NCBI GenBank assembly: GCA_964544765.1
Contig: CAZJDM010000036.1
Span: 1-32,333, forward strand
From: CAZJDM01 sp964544765
Lineage (GTDB): Bacteria; Bdellovibrionota_B; Oligoflexia; CAYFLR01
DNA: 32,333 bases
Reading direction: 5' to 3'
This document shows, piece after piece, positions 1 through 9,202 of the stretch. Position 1 is the first letter of the stretch. Each line of letters starts with the position of its first letter. The notes under the pieces were generated by a model. That model was not told the DNA's origin, searched no databases, and was given only the letters and a program-made list of their open reading frames with translations. The translations under genes and the position numbers were made by a program.

Positions 1-2324
1 AATTTTTGTTTATGAACTTTTACACTGTTGAATATTTTACACTCTGAATTGCTGCTGTTGTTGGATTCAATTTGATTATTTTTAATATATCCTAAAGGAA
101 ATATTAAAGTATATTTAGTCCCTTTATTTAATTCACTCTCTAATAACATTTTTCCATTGTGTTGAGTAATTATGTTATTACATATGGACATACCCAGACC
201 GGTGCCTTTGCCTACTTCTTTGGTTGTAAAAAAGGGATCAAATATCCGATTTTTGGTGTCTTCAGTCATGCCTCCCGCATTATCACTGAAATTTACTATT
301 ACCTTATCCCTACTTACTTTGGTAGTTATTGCAATTTTCCTTTGTCGATCATCTTTAATATCTTGAAAAGCATCACGACTATTAGTAATCAAATTTTGAA
401 AAATACTTTCCAAACGTATAGGGTCCCCCCAAACCATAGGCAGATCGTGAGACAAGGAGAGATTTATTTTTATATTACTATTTACCAGGTCTTTTCTTAA
501 TAATATAAAGGAATCGTTAATAACATTATTTATGTTAATATTGTTCCAGTCTTCCAATTTCCCTTGTCTGGAAAAGGTTCTAAGATGATCTATTATCTTT
601 TGCATACGACCCGAAGCTTTATATATCATATTGGCCCGTTCTAGGATTTTAGGAGAAACATTTGATTCTCTTTCAATCAATTGTGCATGTCCCATAACTG
701 CCACCAGTGGATTATTAAGCTCATGGGCAACACCAGAAGCTAAAGTTCCAACTGTAGCCAGTTTAGCTGACTGAAACAACTGAGCCTGTAATAATTCCTG
801 TTCCTTTTTAATTTGTTTTCTACCAATAATAACTGCCAGGGTATCAGAAACAGCTCCTAAGAAATTCATTTCGTATTTATCTTGCTTATGCCCCTGTTCA
901 ATATAAACATTTAAGACACCCAGAACTCTTTCTTCTGAAATAATGGGAACACAATAATGACCATGATGTTCAATTCCTTCATAGGTTATTTCATGTTGAT
1001 GATCTACACAGTTGGCAAACTGAATTTCTTTGGATTCTGCCGCTTTTCCACACAAGCAACTACCAAAAGTTATCTTACTGCACTTTTCAAATATATGTTC
1101 ACTCAATTTTCGATGAGTCCTCAAAACTAGTTCCTTTGGATCATCTTCCACCACAAAAATAGCTCCTTTGGACTTTGACTTAAAACTAGGAAAGGAAATA
1201 ATAACTTCTAATGCTTGTTCAAGTAACTTTTCTAAAGGTGCATTTTGTAAAGAGAACTCCAACAATGTATATAAGATTCTATAACGCTCATTGCTCCTCT
1301 TTAACTGATCCTCTGCTTCTTTACGCTGAGTAATATCTCGAAACACGCCCATTACAAGCTCTTTATTATCAATCATAATATGAGCGGAAGTAATATCAGT
1401 GTAAAAAATGGTTCCATCTTTTTTTCTAAAGGGTATATTTTTTATTACTTTCTTTCTCTCCTCCAATAAATCTCTAACATTTGAAATAAAAACTTCTACT
1501 TGTTTGGGGGGATAAAGTTCAGTCAACTGCAATTTACTGAATTCATCAGCACTATAACCCAGTAGACGACTAGCGGCTCTGTTGTTATCTATAATTTTAT
1601 AATTGTCAACATCCATTAATAACATCATATCAGCAGACAATTTAAATAATGAACGGTATTTTGCCTCACTCTGAAAGATTATTTTTTCATGCTTAAAATT
1701 TTTAAATCCCAAATATAGGGTTAAAATAAACCCTAAAATACCCAATATTCCAACCACGATTGTCCATATTTGGCTATTAGTAAAATAACGGATATTAGTA
1801 GAAAGCCTTTTACGATGAATAGTATCCAACTGTCGATTAAGTTTTTGTTTTAGATTGTTAAATCGGTGAGTTAATTCTTGACGTCGAGTTCTGGCTTCTT
1901 TTATAACAACTAGTCCGGGAGCCATGGACCACGTGAGCACAATTCGCTCAAAAGAAGAGCTTTCACTATGTAAGTCAAGTAGTTGCTTGATTGACTCTTG
2001 TATTTCAATCTCAATACTATCAAATCTGTTTAATTCCCGAAATGCTTTGTTTATTTCTTTTAAATGCTCTTCATATTTATCGGTAAGTTTACCAAAATAA
2101 TCAGGGCCTCGATTATCAATGATCATTTGAATAATATGAAGACGATCGGTAAAATTATAGGTTAGCTTCAATAAGTTGCTTTCCCAAGACAAATCAGCAG
2201 TAGATCGCCTAGCAATATCTTGAGTCTGCTTAAGTCGATAATTTAAAAAACCAACAGCTAAGAGGAAAATTAGTATACTAAGAAAAATACTGGCAAAAAT
2301 AGCCAGGGCATAATTTTTTTTCAC
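1..2324 (-). CDS. Membrane histidine kinase (sensor-PAS-GAF-HisKA-HATPase), 3' end cut by window edge
   Basis: Reading the minus strand gives an open frame from a GTG at 2324 to the left edge with no stop (at least 774 residues), so the C-terminus is missing or barely missing. A GGAG sits about ten bases before the GTG. In order: membrane segment at about 5-26, a helical extracytoplasmic sensor region to about 185, a second membrane segment at about 186-207, PAS at about 220-335, GAF at about 350-500 (with a CLCGKAA motif), HisKA with the H-box HELNNP (His534), and an HATPase domain with DNAGG (Asp681) and GKGTGLGM (about 706). All autokinase motifs look intact, so it should sense a signal through the periplasmic/PAS/GAF modules and phosphorylate a receiver not encoded here. 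It is divergent from ung and has its own promoter. The ligand is unknown. Confidence 0.9.
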   Translation of the reverse strand, partial: MKKNYALAIFASIFLSILIFLLAVGFLNYRLKQTQDIARRSTADLSWESNLLKLTYNFTDRLHIIQMIIDNRGPDYFGKLTDKYEEHLKEINKAFRELNRFDSIEIEIQESIKQLLDLHSESSSFERIVLTWSMAPGLVVIKEARTRRQELTHRFNNLKQKLNRQLDTIHRKRLSTNIRYFTNSQIWTIVVGILGILGFILTLYLGFKNFKHEKIIFQSEAKYRSLFKLSADMMLLMDVDNYKIIDNNRAASRLLGYSADEFSKLQLTELYPPKQVEVFISNVRDLLEERKKVIKNIPFRKKDGTIFYTDITSAHIMIDNKELVMGVFRDITQRKEAEDQLKRSNERYRILYTLLEFSLQNAPLEKLLEQALEVIISFPSFKSKSKGAIFVVEDDPKELVLRTHRKLSEHIFEKCSKITFGSCLCGKAAESKEIQFANCVDHQHEITYEGIEHHGHYCVPIISEERVLGVLNVYIEQGHKQDKYEMNFLGAVSDTLAVIIGRKQIKKEQELLQAQLFQSAKLATVGTLASGVAHELNNPLVAVMGHAQLIERESNVSPKILERANMIYKASGRMQKIIDHLRTFSRQGKLEDWNNININNVINDSFILLRKDLVNSNIKINLSLSHDLPMVWGDPIRLESIFQNLITNSRDAFQDIKDDRQRKIAITTKVSRDKVIVNFSDNAGGMTEDTKNRIFDPFFTTKEVGKGTGLGMSICNNIITQHNGKMLLESELNKGTKYTLIFPLGYIKNNQIESNNSSNSECKIFNSVKVHKQK

Positions 2325-2424
2325 CCGAACACTTTCTCCAAACCATAAAAAATTGTTATATTAGGATTTAATGATTGATATTTATTCCGTCAGCAATCTC
2401 CTTTATAAACTTATACAAGAATCG

Positions 2425-2455
2425 ATTATAAATCACAATACTTATGTTTTGTCAA
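2425..2455 (-). promoter_or_regulatory. Putative sigma-70 promoter for the left-edge kinase
   Basis: On the minus strand a perfect TTGACA (2450-2455) is followed by a perfect TATAAT (2425-2430). The 19-base spacer is longer than the usual 17. A start of transcription near 2418 would leave a leader of roughly 95 bases before the GTG. Confidence 0.5.
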
Positions 2456-2477
2456 TAATTTCTGGATTCTTAAAGCT

Positions 2478-2498
2478 ATGATAATATTTTATTATCAT
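2478..2498. repeat. Perfect 9-bp inverted repeat between divergent genes
   Basis: ATGATAATA, three T bases, then TATTATCAT: perfect arms between the divergent kinase and ung promoter regions. It is followed on the plus strand by a run of seven T. No gene ends here, so an operator is a better guess than a terminator. It resembles AT-rich Fur/PerR-type boxes in composition, but the arm spacing does not match a 7-1-7 box. Confidence 0.4.
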
Positions 2499-2599
2499 TA
2501 GTTTTTTTCCTTCTTGGCTAGAATAAAATATATATATCTTTTACATTGGAACTCAGTTTTTACTAGCAATCTTTTTTCAAATCAATTAATTATCCTGTT

Positions 2600-3334
2600 A
2601 TGGATATACGGATCGCTCCTGAAAAAATTCAAATAGAATCTAGTTGGAAAGAAGTCCTTTTGGAGGAATTTCAAAAACCCTACATGAACCAGCTAAAATC
2701 TTTTCTAATACAAGAAAAACAAAATGGCAAAACTATATTTCCTCCTGGAAAAGATATTTTCTCCGCTTTTAATCTAACTCCTTTTAACCAGGTTAAAGCT
2801 GTTGTCATAGGACAGGACCCCTATCATGGTGAAGGACAGGCTCATGGATTATGTTTTTCGGTCAGACCCTCAATTCGCATACCACCGTCACTAATAAATA
2901 TATATAAAGAACTGGAAACAGACCTAAATATTCAACCACCTAACCACGGTTATTTAATATCCTGGGCCGAAGAAGGAATATTGCTTTTAAATGCCGTATT
3001 AACAGTAGAGAAATCTAAGGCTGGATCGCATCAAGGTAAAGGATGGGAAACGTTTACTGACCAAGTTATTCACATTCTTAACCGAGAAAAAAATAACCTG
3101 GCTTTTATTCTATGGGGTAGTTACGCTCAAAGGAAAGGTAGTTTTATTGACCGCAAAAGACATTTGGTTATCGAATCAGCACATCCATCACCTTTTTCCG
3201 CACATCGCGGCTTTTTGGGTTCAAAACCTTTTTCTCAAGTAAACAACTATTTACAAAGCCTAGGTAAAGCTCCCATCCAATGGGGAATACCTTCAATAAC
3301 AGGGAACTCTTTAGCAACTAATAATAACTACTAA
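2600..3334 (+). CDS. ung: Uracil-DNA glycosylase, family 1
   Basis: This enzyme removes uracil from DNA by cutting the N-glycosidic bond, starting base-excision repair in the cytoplasm. The 244-residue product carries both family 1 signatures: GQDPYH at 71-76, with Asp73 as the water-activating residue, and HPSPFS at 195-200, with the catalytic His195. The uracil-stacking region around Phe86 and the LLLNAVLTV strand at about 128-136 are also as expected. Length is slightly above the usual 220-230, owing to a polar C-terminal tail rich in Asn. The ATG has no clear Shine-Dalgarno, but it gives the normal family N-terminus. It is the first gene of a plus-strand run, 24 bases before the radical SAM gene, so co-transcription is likely. 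Confidence 0.97.
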   Translation: MDIRIAPEKIQIESSWKEVLLEEFQKPYMNQLKSFLIQEKQNGKTIFPPGKDIFSAFNLTPFNQVKAVVIGQDPYHGEGQAHGLCFSVRPSIRIPPSLINIYKELETDLNIQPPNHGYLISWAEEGILLLNAVLTVEKSKAGSHQGKGWETFTDQVIHILNREKNNLAFILWGSYAQRKGSFIDRKRHLVIESAHPSPFSAHRGFLGSKPFSQVNNYLQSLGKAPIQWGIPSITGNSLATNNNY

Positions 3335-3358
3335 TATTAAAGGATAGTTAATTGATAT

Positions 3359-4234
3359 ATGGAAAATAAACAAATGATCTCCAAAAGAAAATATCTTTTT
3401 GGGCCAGTGACTTCAAGACGTCTGGGGAAATCTTTAGGTATAGATCTTTTACCTACCAAAACTTGTTCCTTTGACTGTTTATATTGTGAGTGCGGCCCTA
3501 CAATAGAACATACCAATGATCGTCAGAAATTTTCTGTTCTTGATAATATAAAAACTGAATTAGGCAACTATTTAGAAAAACAACCTGACTTAGATTACAT
3601 CACTTTTGCCGGAGATGGTGAACCAACTTTAGATCTCAATCTCAATCCTGTTATATCCTTTTTAAATAAAGAATATCCTCATTATAAAAAAGCACTGTTA
3701 ACCAATGGTACTTTACTTAGTGATCCATCATTATACCCTGAAATTCTTAATTTCGATCTAATCAAAGTATCCCTAGACGCAACTTCTGAACATATTTTTA
3801 AAACCATCAATCAACCAGTGGGCAATATTTCTCCACAGAATATTATCGATGGAATAATTAAACTCCGACAACAATACCGGGGACTGTTATGGATAGAAGC
3901 CTTTATTATTCCAGGGATTAATGATACTATTGCCGAGATGGAACAATTAGCTCAAATACTTCCCCTTTTAAAAGTGAATAAAATCCAATTAAACTCACTT
4001 GATAGGCTTCCAGCTTATCAGGGAGTTAAAGAGCCCTCTGAAGTTACTATGGAAATACTGGCCTCTCATCTGGAAGACAGCCTGAAACTTAGATTGAATA
4101 CAGATAAAACACTTATAAATATAGAAATAATTTCCAAAGCAAAAGCGATTGGACCTAAATATATCCGGAAAAGAGAAAATATTACGCGATGTCACCCAAC
4201 ATTAAACGCAAAATTACCATCGCCTCCTTTATAA
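3359..4234 (+). CDS. Radical SAM protein, COG0731 type
   Basis: The 291-residue protein has a radical SAM cluster motif CX3CX2C (Cys36, Cys40, Cys43), with a fourth Cys at 45. This sits in the context GPVTSRRLGKSLGIDLLP upstream and GDGEPTLD downstream (SAM-binding GE-type motif), which I recognise as the COG0731 group of uncharacterised radical SAM oxidoreductases. It should bind a [4Fe-4S] cluster and cleave S-adenosylmethionine; the substrate is unknown. No membrane segment or SPASM-like second cluster is seen. Its last 46 bases overlap the start of murJ in another frame, which implies translational coupling. A second ATG at codon 6 is an alternative start. The family is clear; the reaction is not. 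Confidence 0.88.
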   Translation: MENKQMISKRKYLFGPVTSRRLGKSLGIDLLPTKTCSFDCLYCECGPTIEHTNDRQKFSVLDNIKTELGNYLEKQPDLDYITFAGDGEPTLDLNLNPVISFLNKEYPHYKKALLTNGTLLSDPSLYPEILNFDLIKVSLDATSEHIFKTINQPVGNISPQNIIDGIIKLRQQYRGLLWIEAFIIPGINDTIAEMEQLAQILPLLKVNKIQLNSLDRLPAYQGVKEPSEVTMEILASHLEDSLKLRLNTDKTLINIEIISKAKAIGPKYIRKRENITRCHPTLNAKLPSPPL

Positions 4235-5769
4235 TAATGATCTCTATATTACTAAGTCGTGTTTTGGGCTTAGTAAGAGAGATGGTCATTGCCCACATTG
4301 GCGGAACTTCAACCTCCATTGATGCTTACCAAATAGCTTTTATCCTGCCCGAGATCTTGAACCACATCGTTGCCAGTGGATTCTTATCTATAACTTTCAT
4401 CCCAATTTTTACTAAATATTTAATTAATAAAGGAGAAAGGGAAGCCTGGAAAATTTTCTCCAATATACTAAATATTTTTACCCCTCTTTTGGTCTTTCTG
4501 ATCATTCTGTTATATTATTTTGCTCCGATGCTAGTACCATTGGTAGCTCCCGGAATCAATAACCCTGAAACCTTATCTCTGGCTATCCATATGACCAGAA
4601 TTATGATACCGGCCCAATTCTTCTTTTTCCTTGGTGGTTTATTTATGGCGGTCCAATACGCCAAGGAACAATTTCTCATACCGGCATTAGCTCCCTTAAT
4701 TTACAATACCGGAATTATTCTTGGCGGATTATTGTTGTGCCCCCTTATGGGTATTGAAGGATTATCTTGGGGAGTACTATTAGGAGCCTTAATCGGGAAC
4801 TTTATTTTGCAATATTATGGAGCACGAAAAGCTGGATTGAATTGGAATCCTATTCTCCAGCTAAATCATCCAGAAGTTAAAAAATATTTATTTTTAACCC
4901 TACCATTAATTATCGGTTTAGGAATGACCTATTCAACCGAATTGTTCTTTAAATTTTTTGGTTCTTTTCTTCCAGCCGGAAGCATTGCTGCTTTGAATTA
5001 CGGACTAAGGCTCATGTTCATTTTGGTAGGTATATTTGGACAAGCGGCGGGTGTAGCCTCCTTTCCTTTTTTATCTCAACTAATAGCTCAAAATAATATT
5101 AAGGAAGTAAACCAGATCTTAAATCACACCTTATGTAGATATATTGCTTTGGTTATTCCTTTTTCCATCTTGATGATAATACTAAGAGTAGAAATAGTAC
5201 GTATATTGTTTCAAAGGGGCGAATTCAGCATCCATTCAACCCAGTTAACCGCCCAAGCTCTGGCTTTTTTATTAATAGGAACTTTTGCCTTTGCCGCTCA
5301 AACTATTATTGTTAGAGGATACTATGCCACTCAAAACACTCTGTTCCCATCAATCTTCACTACCTTAGCGGTATTAACCACCTTACCTCTATATTGGCTA
5401 GGATTAACTTACTACGGTATTTCCGGGGTAGCCATGTCAGTATCACTGGCAGCAATTCTACAATCTTCACTTCTCTACTACTTATGGAACCGAAAAACTA
5501 ACAATCAACAGGCAAAATCTGTATATCTGGCCTTTTTAAAAATCATCATTGTAAGCTTGTTGGTTGGAGGTATTGTTTATTTTATCAAAGAATCCTATTT
5601 ATCAGTGGCATTAACTGATTTAACTTTGTTCCATGCCTTCTCAACTTGCTTAATAGCTGGCTTAATTTACATTGTTTTATTATTAATAATATCCTTTTAT
5701 GTACCTATTATTGAAATCAAGAAACCCTACCAATATTTATTTAATAAAGTTATCAAGAAAAAGATCTAA
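4189..5769 (+). CDS. murJ: Lipid II flippase MurJ
   Basis: A 526-residue polytopic membrane protein of the MVF/MOP exporter family, which moves lipid II across the inner membrane for peptidoglycan synthesis. The N-terminus has the hallmark SRVLGLVREMVIA, and hydrophobic stretches along the whole length fit about 14 transmembrane helices. Length is close to the 510-530 typical of the family. The chosen ATG lies inside the end of the radical SAM gene and gives about 22 residues before the SR motif, as in homologues. An ATG at 4237, just after that gene's stop, would cut into the first helix and is less likely. The stop codon abuts the next ATG with no gap, so the cluster is probably one operon. 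Confidence 0.95.
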   Translation: MSPNIKRKITIASFIIMISILLSRVLGLVREMVIAHIGGTSTSIDAYQIAFILPEILNHIVASGFLSITFIPIFTKYLINKGEREAWKIFSNILNIFTPLLVFLIILLYYFAPMLVPLVAPGINNPETLSLAIHMTRIMIPAQFFFFLGGLFMAVQYAKEQFLIPALAPLIYNTGIILGGLLLCPLMGIEGLSWGVLLGALIGNFILQYYGARKAGLNWNPILQLNHPEVKKYLFLTLPLIIGLGMTYSTELFFKFFGSFLPAGSIAALNYGLRLMFILVGIFGQAAGVASFPFLSQLIAQNNIKEVNQILNHTLCRYIALVIPFSILMIILRVEIVRILFQRGEFSIHSTQLTAQALAFLLIGTFAFAAQTIIVRGYYATQNTLFPSIFTTLAVLTTLPLYWLGLTYYGISGVAMSVSLAAILQSSLLYYLWNRKTNNQQAKSVYLAFLKIIIVSLLVGGIVYFIKESYLSVALTDLTLFHAFSTCLIAGLIYIVLLLIISFYVPIIEIKKPYQYLFNKVIKKKI

Positions 5770-6900
5770 ATGAAGTATCTGCAACTATTTATAATTTTAA
5801 TACTGACCAATTTTACTACTAGTTGTTATGTAATAAAGCAAGGATATGGATATTTAAGGTTGCTAAATAAAGCACAACCCATCGAGGAAATTGCTACTAA
5901 TAAAAATATAGACTCTCAGATAAAAGAAAAGGTGAAACTTACTCAAAGAGCTAAATACTTCGCCGTAAATTCCTTAGGATTAAAAGATAACCAGGATTTT
6001 AATGAAGTCATAATGCTGCCTGATAAGGAACTAATTCACCTTTTATTTGTAGCTTATAAAAAGCAATTAAAACTGGTGAAATGGTGGTATCCAATAGTTG
6101 GAAGTTTTAAATATAAAGGTTTTTACGACCTTCAAGATGCTCTTGACGCAAAACATAATTATGATTCACAAGGATATGAGACCTATTTGACAATTGCTTC
6201 GTCATTTTCTGGTTTAGATTGGATCGATACCCCACTCACTTCTAATATGTTCGAGTATTCCGACCTCTCCTTAGCTGGTATAATATTTCATGAATTAGCT
6301 CACGCCACTAATTTTTTTCCTGGCCATACCAAATTCAACGAATCTTATGCCATTTTTGTAGAACAAACAGGAAGTATACAATTTTTACATTCCCTTAGTG
6401 ATCCAAATGCTATTGGTGATTTACAGGATCTTGGAAGTAAATATAACAAAGCTATGAACAAATATAATAAAGCTATGGTAGAAAAACTACTTAGGCAATT
6501 TCATTTAAAGATAAAAAAGAAAAAACAACTTAAAAAAGCGGTTACTGATCTAATAAGACGTTTAAAAACAGAAGTTTATAATTCTGACTCACCTAACTTA
6601 TCCAAACGCGAGTTAATTTTTCGGAAATTTAAAGAAAAATATCAGAACCAATATAAATGGTATTTTGCGTCTCCTTTAAATAATGCTCGAATATTAGCCT
6701 CAAATATTTACAACCCGGAACTTCAATTATTTCATGAATTATTTAACAAATCTTCTAAGTCTTGGAAAACCTTCCATAAAAACATCTCTAAACTAAAAAA
6801 CTGCTCCAAATTCTCTCAAGAGGGCCCCTTTGAAGCTCTAAAGCAAGTTATTGAAAATATTGATAATAGTTACGGTATTAAAAGCAAATCACATCAATAG
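5770..6900 (+). CDS. Lipoprotein aminopeptidase (DUF2265/COG4324-like gluzincin)
   Basis: A 376-residue putative zinc peptidase anchored to the envelope. The N-terminus is a lipoprotein signal ending in TTSC, with Cys19 as the lipidated residue. The zinc motif HELAH is at 174-178, followed by NESYAIFVE (Glu192), which fits a gluzincin-type third ligand. The motif order and the sequence FHELAHATNFFPGHTKFNES match the putative aminopeptidase family PF10023, usually a periplasmic lipoprotein. It starts on the base after the murJ stop, so it is probably the last gene of the ung operon. Substrate is unknown; a role in peptide turnover near peptidoglycan synthesis is inference from position only. 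Confidence 0.85.
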   Translation: MKYLQLFIILILTNFTTSCYVIKQGYGYLRLLNKAQPIEEIATNKNIDSQIKEKVKLTQRAKYFAVNSLGLKDNQDFNEVIMLPDKELIHLLFVAYKKQLKLVKWWYPIVGSFKYKGFYDLQDALDAKHNYDSQGYETYLTIASSFSGLDWIDTPLTSNMFEYSDLSLAGIIFHELAHATNFFPGHTKFNESYAIFVEQTGSIQFLHSLSDPNAIGDLQDLGSKYNKAMNKYNKAMVEKLLRQFHLKIKKKKQLKKAVTDLIRRLKTEVYNSDSPNLSKRELIFRKFKEKYQNQYKWYFASPLNNARILASNIYNPELQLFHELFNKSSKSWKTFHKNISKLKNCSKFSQEGPFEALKQVIENIDNSYGIKSKSHQ

Positions 6901-7118
6901 CTATATAATTCGTAAAAAAATTCAAATATTAAGAATTCTTAACATTTAATTCATAATCTCTTCAAAGTACCCTAGTAAATACATCACTAACAGTTAGTAA
7001 ATGCTTTAAATAGCAAGGGCACCAAAAATGTTATATTATGAGCAAAACCTTTCAACGATACTTATCAAAATTTTAGGCTCCTCTTTTTTTCTTTTCTAAA
7101 CCAATAACCTATTTACAA

Positions 7119-7153
7119 GCATCCTAACCCAGGTGCCATACTGGTTAGGATGC
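7119..7153. terminator. 11-bp stem hairpin between convergent genes, possible bidirectional terminator
   Basis: A perfect 11-base inverted repeat, GCATCCTAACC and GGTTAGGATGC, flanks a 13-base loop. It lies between the plus-strand aminopeptidase and the stop of the minus-strand REC-kinase. Neither side has an immediate long T tract, although GTTTTTAT follows ten bases later on the plus strand, so terminator function is uncertain. Confidence 0.45.
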
Positions 7154-7179
7154 CTCAAGTCCGTTTTTATCAAAGGTTA

Positions 7180-8268
7180 CTATTTTTGTGAAGCCCAGGG
7201 AATAGTAAAGTAGAAAGTACTTCCCTGATCCGCATTATTTTCGATAAATATCTTGGAACTATGAGCTTGTATCAACTCTTGAGCTAAAGGCAACCCAAAA
7301 CCTGTACCAGTTTCACCTTCTGTACCTAGGGTACTGGTTTTTTCGTGCTTGTTAAAAAGTTTATCTTTAATTTCATTTGTCACTCCTATGCCCGTATCAA
7401 CAACCACAATTTTTAGGCCCTCATCTTCTTGAATAGAACGTAATTCTACCTTGCCACCACGGGGAGTGAACTTTATAGCATTGAATATTAAATTATCTAA
7501 AACTTGAGTGATGCGGTTTTTGTCGACCAAAACAGGTGGAGCCTGAATAGAATGGTTAATTAAGGTTATTTCCTTTTTTGCCGCTGCATACATGGCATTT
7601 TGGATACAATTATCCATAATTTCGCTGAAATTTTGAGCTTCTAAATCAATTTTAACTCTACCAGCTTCCATAGCGGTTACATCCAATAAATCAGTTATCA
7701 AATCCAATGATTTCTGAGACTTATCAATAAGAGTTTGAACAATTTCATCCTCGGTATATGGTGCTTTTTGAAGGAGTTCCTTATTAGCTAACATCTTACA
7801 AAACATATTAATACCACAGGCTGGATTACGTAAATCATGAGAAACAATACCAACAAATTCAGCCATTTGGGTGTTTAGCCTCTTTAATTCTTTAATATAT
7901 GCTCTATTTGATATAGCTGACTTAATTCTAGCTTTAAGGACCTTTTCTCTTAAAGGTTTGTTAATATAATCTACGGCACCTATTTCTAAACATTGTTCCA
8001 AAGTACGATCATCAGTGTCAGCGGTAAGCATAATTACGGGTATATCTTTATATTTATCGTGATTTTTTAATTGTTCTAAGACAGAAATACCGCTAATTCC
8101 AGGTAAATAAACATCTAATAATATCAAATCGATAGGATGTTTATCGAGTATTTCAAATAAAATCCCCGATTGCATGATACAATGAGCAGAATAACCGAAA
8201 GATTCTAGTAATATAGTGATTAATTTTATTGTGAGTCTATCATCATCAAGGACTAGGATGTTATTCAT
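7180..8268 (-). CDS. REC-HisKA-HATPase hybrid: soluble response-regulator/histidine-kinase fusion
   Basis: Numbered from the ATG at 8268, the 362-residue protein has an N-terminal receiver (acidic LDDD at 7-10, phosphoacceptor Asp52, Lys104) followed directly by a kinase core. The core has H-box HDLRNP with His144, N-box around Asn263, DTGIG 291-295 and GTGFGL 321-326. No membrane segment is present, so it acts in the cytoplasm as a relay kinase whose activity may be set by its own receiver. The ATG is preceded by AGGTGG at suitable spacing; a GTG at 8277 in the same frame would put the start inside that site and is rejected. It is divergent from the OmpR-type regulator, Hpt and REC genes, which are its likely partners. 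Confidence 0.92.
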   Translation of the reverse strand: MNNILVLDDDRLTIKLITILLESFGYSAHCIMQSGILFEILDKHPIDLILLDVYLPGISGISVLEQLKNHDKYKDIPVIMLTADTDDRTLEQCLEIGAVDYINKPLREKVLKARIKSAISNRAYIKELKRLNTQMAEFVGIVSHDLRNPACGINMFCKMLANKELLQKAPYTEDEIVQTLIDKSQKSLDLITDLLDVTAMEAGRVKIDLEAQNFSEIMDNCIQNAMYAAAKKEITLINHSIQAPPVLVDKNRITQVLDNLIFNAIKFTPRGGKVELRSIQEDEGLKIVVVDTGIGVTNEIKDKLFNKHEKTSTLGTEGETGTGFGLPLAQELIQAHSSKIFIENNADQGSTFYFTIPWASQK

Positions 8269-8443
8269 TTGGCCCACCTTTTATTAGGAAATCAGAATAC
8301 ACTATCCCCCCTATAATTAAAGGATTTTAATATAATTATAAAATAAGTCAATTAATTTTTTATTTTATATTACTATAGTTTTAAAATTAGAATAAATAAA
8401 CCTATTAAATTTAGTATATTAGAATATAATAATGGAATATTTC

Positions 8444-8471
8444 TTGACTTAATATCTCTCTATATTACTAT
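8444..8471 (+). promoter_or_regulatory. Putative sigma-70 promoter for the OmpR-type regulator operon
   Basis: TTGACT (8444-8449), a 16-base spacer and TACTAT (8466-8471) lie 27 bases before the regulator ATG. The leader contains GGAG about eleven bases before that ATG. Confidence 0.45.
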
Positions 8472-8498
8472 AGGCGACGAGATTGGAGTAAAAAAAAT

Positions 8499-9197
8499 AT
8501 GGCCAGAATATTAGTTGTAGAAGATACCCCAGAAATTCAAAAAATAATCAAATATACCTTAGGTTCGCAACATAATCTTACCATTGCGGACACTATTTCT
8601 AAAGCAGAATCAAAACTCGAAAAAGATATATTTGATATCATTTTATTAGATGTAGTATTACCAGATGGCAATGGTTTCTATTTCTGCTCCAAGGTGAAAA
8701 ATGGCGAAAATAATAATAAAACACCTATAATCTTTCTATCCAGTAAATCTAAAACAGATGACAAAGTGATGGGACTTTCACTCGGCGCAGAAGATTATAT
8801 TACCAAACCATTTGAACCAGCTGAACTAAAAGCCAGGGTTCAAGCAAGATTAAGATCTGTTGAAAAAAAGGACAAACCAACTGATTATTTGATTAAAGAT
8901 GATCTTAAAATCCATCTAACACATCAAAAAGTTTATCTTACTCAAGATAAAAAAGATAATTATGTAGATTTAACCCCATTAGAATATAAACTTTTATTAT
9001 ATTTTATTAAAAACCAGGATCGTGTATTCAGTCGGGACCTACTTATTGAAAAAGTATGGGACAATGACCTAACTATCTCCGACCGAACTGTCGACACCCA
9101 TGTAAGTAATTTGCGTAAAAAACTATCCTCAAGCTCTTTTTCAATCAGTTCCATTTATGGTATTGGATATCGATTTACCAAAAGAACCCAGAATTAA
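8499..9197 (+). CDS. OmpR/PhoB-family response regulator
   Basis: A 232-residue DNA-binding response regulator. The receiver (1-120) has the acidic pair in VVEDT (8-9), phosphoacceptor Asp51 in LLDVVLPDGNG and Lys103 in ITKPF. The C-terminal winged helix (about 130-230) has the expected LTPLEYKLLLYF, SRDLLIEKVW and recognition-helix sequence RTVDTHVSNLRKKL, ending GIGYRF. All residues needed for phosphorylation are present. It is followed five bases later by an Hpt gene and then a lone receiver, and faces the REC-kinase across a 230-base divergent spacer. It is therefore probably the output of that phosphorelay; its target genes are not visible. Confidence 0.95.
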   Translation: MARILVVEDTPEIQKIIKYTLGSQHNLTIADTISKAESKLEKDIFDIILLDVVLPDGNGFYFCSKVKNGENNNKTPIIFLSSKSKTDDKVMGLSLGAEDYITKPFEPAELKARVQARLRSVEKKDKPTDYLIKDDLKIHLTHQKVYLTQDKKDNYVDLTPLEYKLLLYFIKNQDRVFSRDLLIEKVWDNDLTISDRTVDTHVSNLRKKLSSSSFSISSIYGIGYRFTKRTQN

Positions 9198-9202
9198 TTG
9201 AT

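Noticed and set aside
159..500. Plus-strand open frames of 113 and 64 codons near the left edge
   Set aside because: They lie antisense to the HATPase part of the histidine kinase, whose minus-strand frame is open and carries clear motifs.
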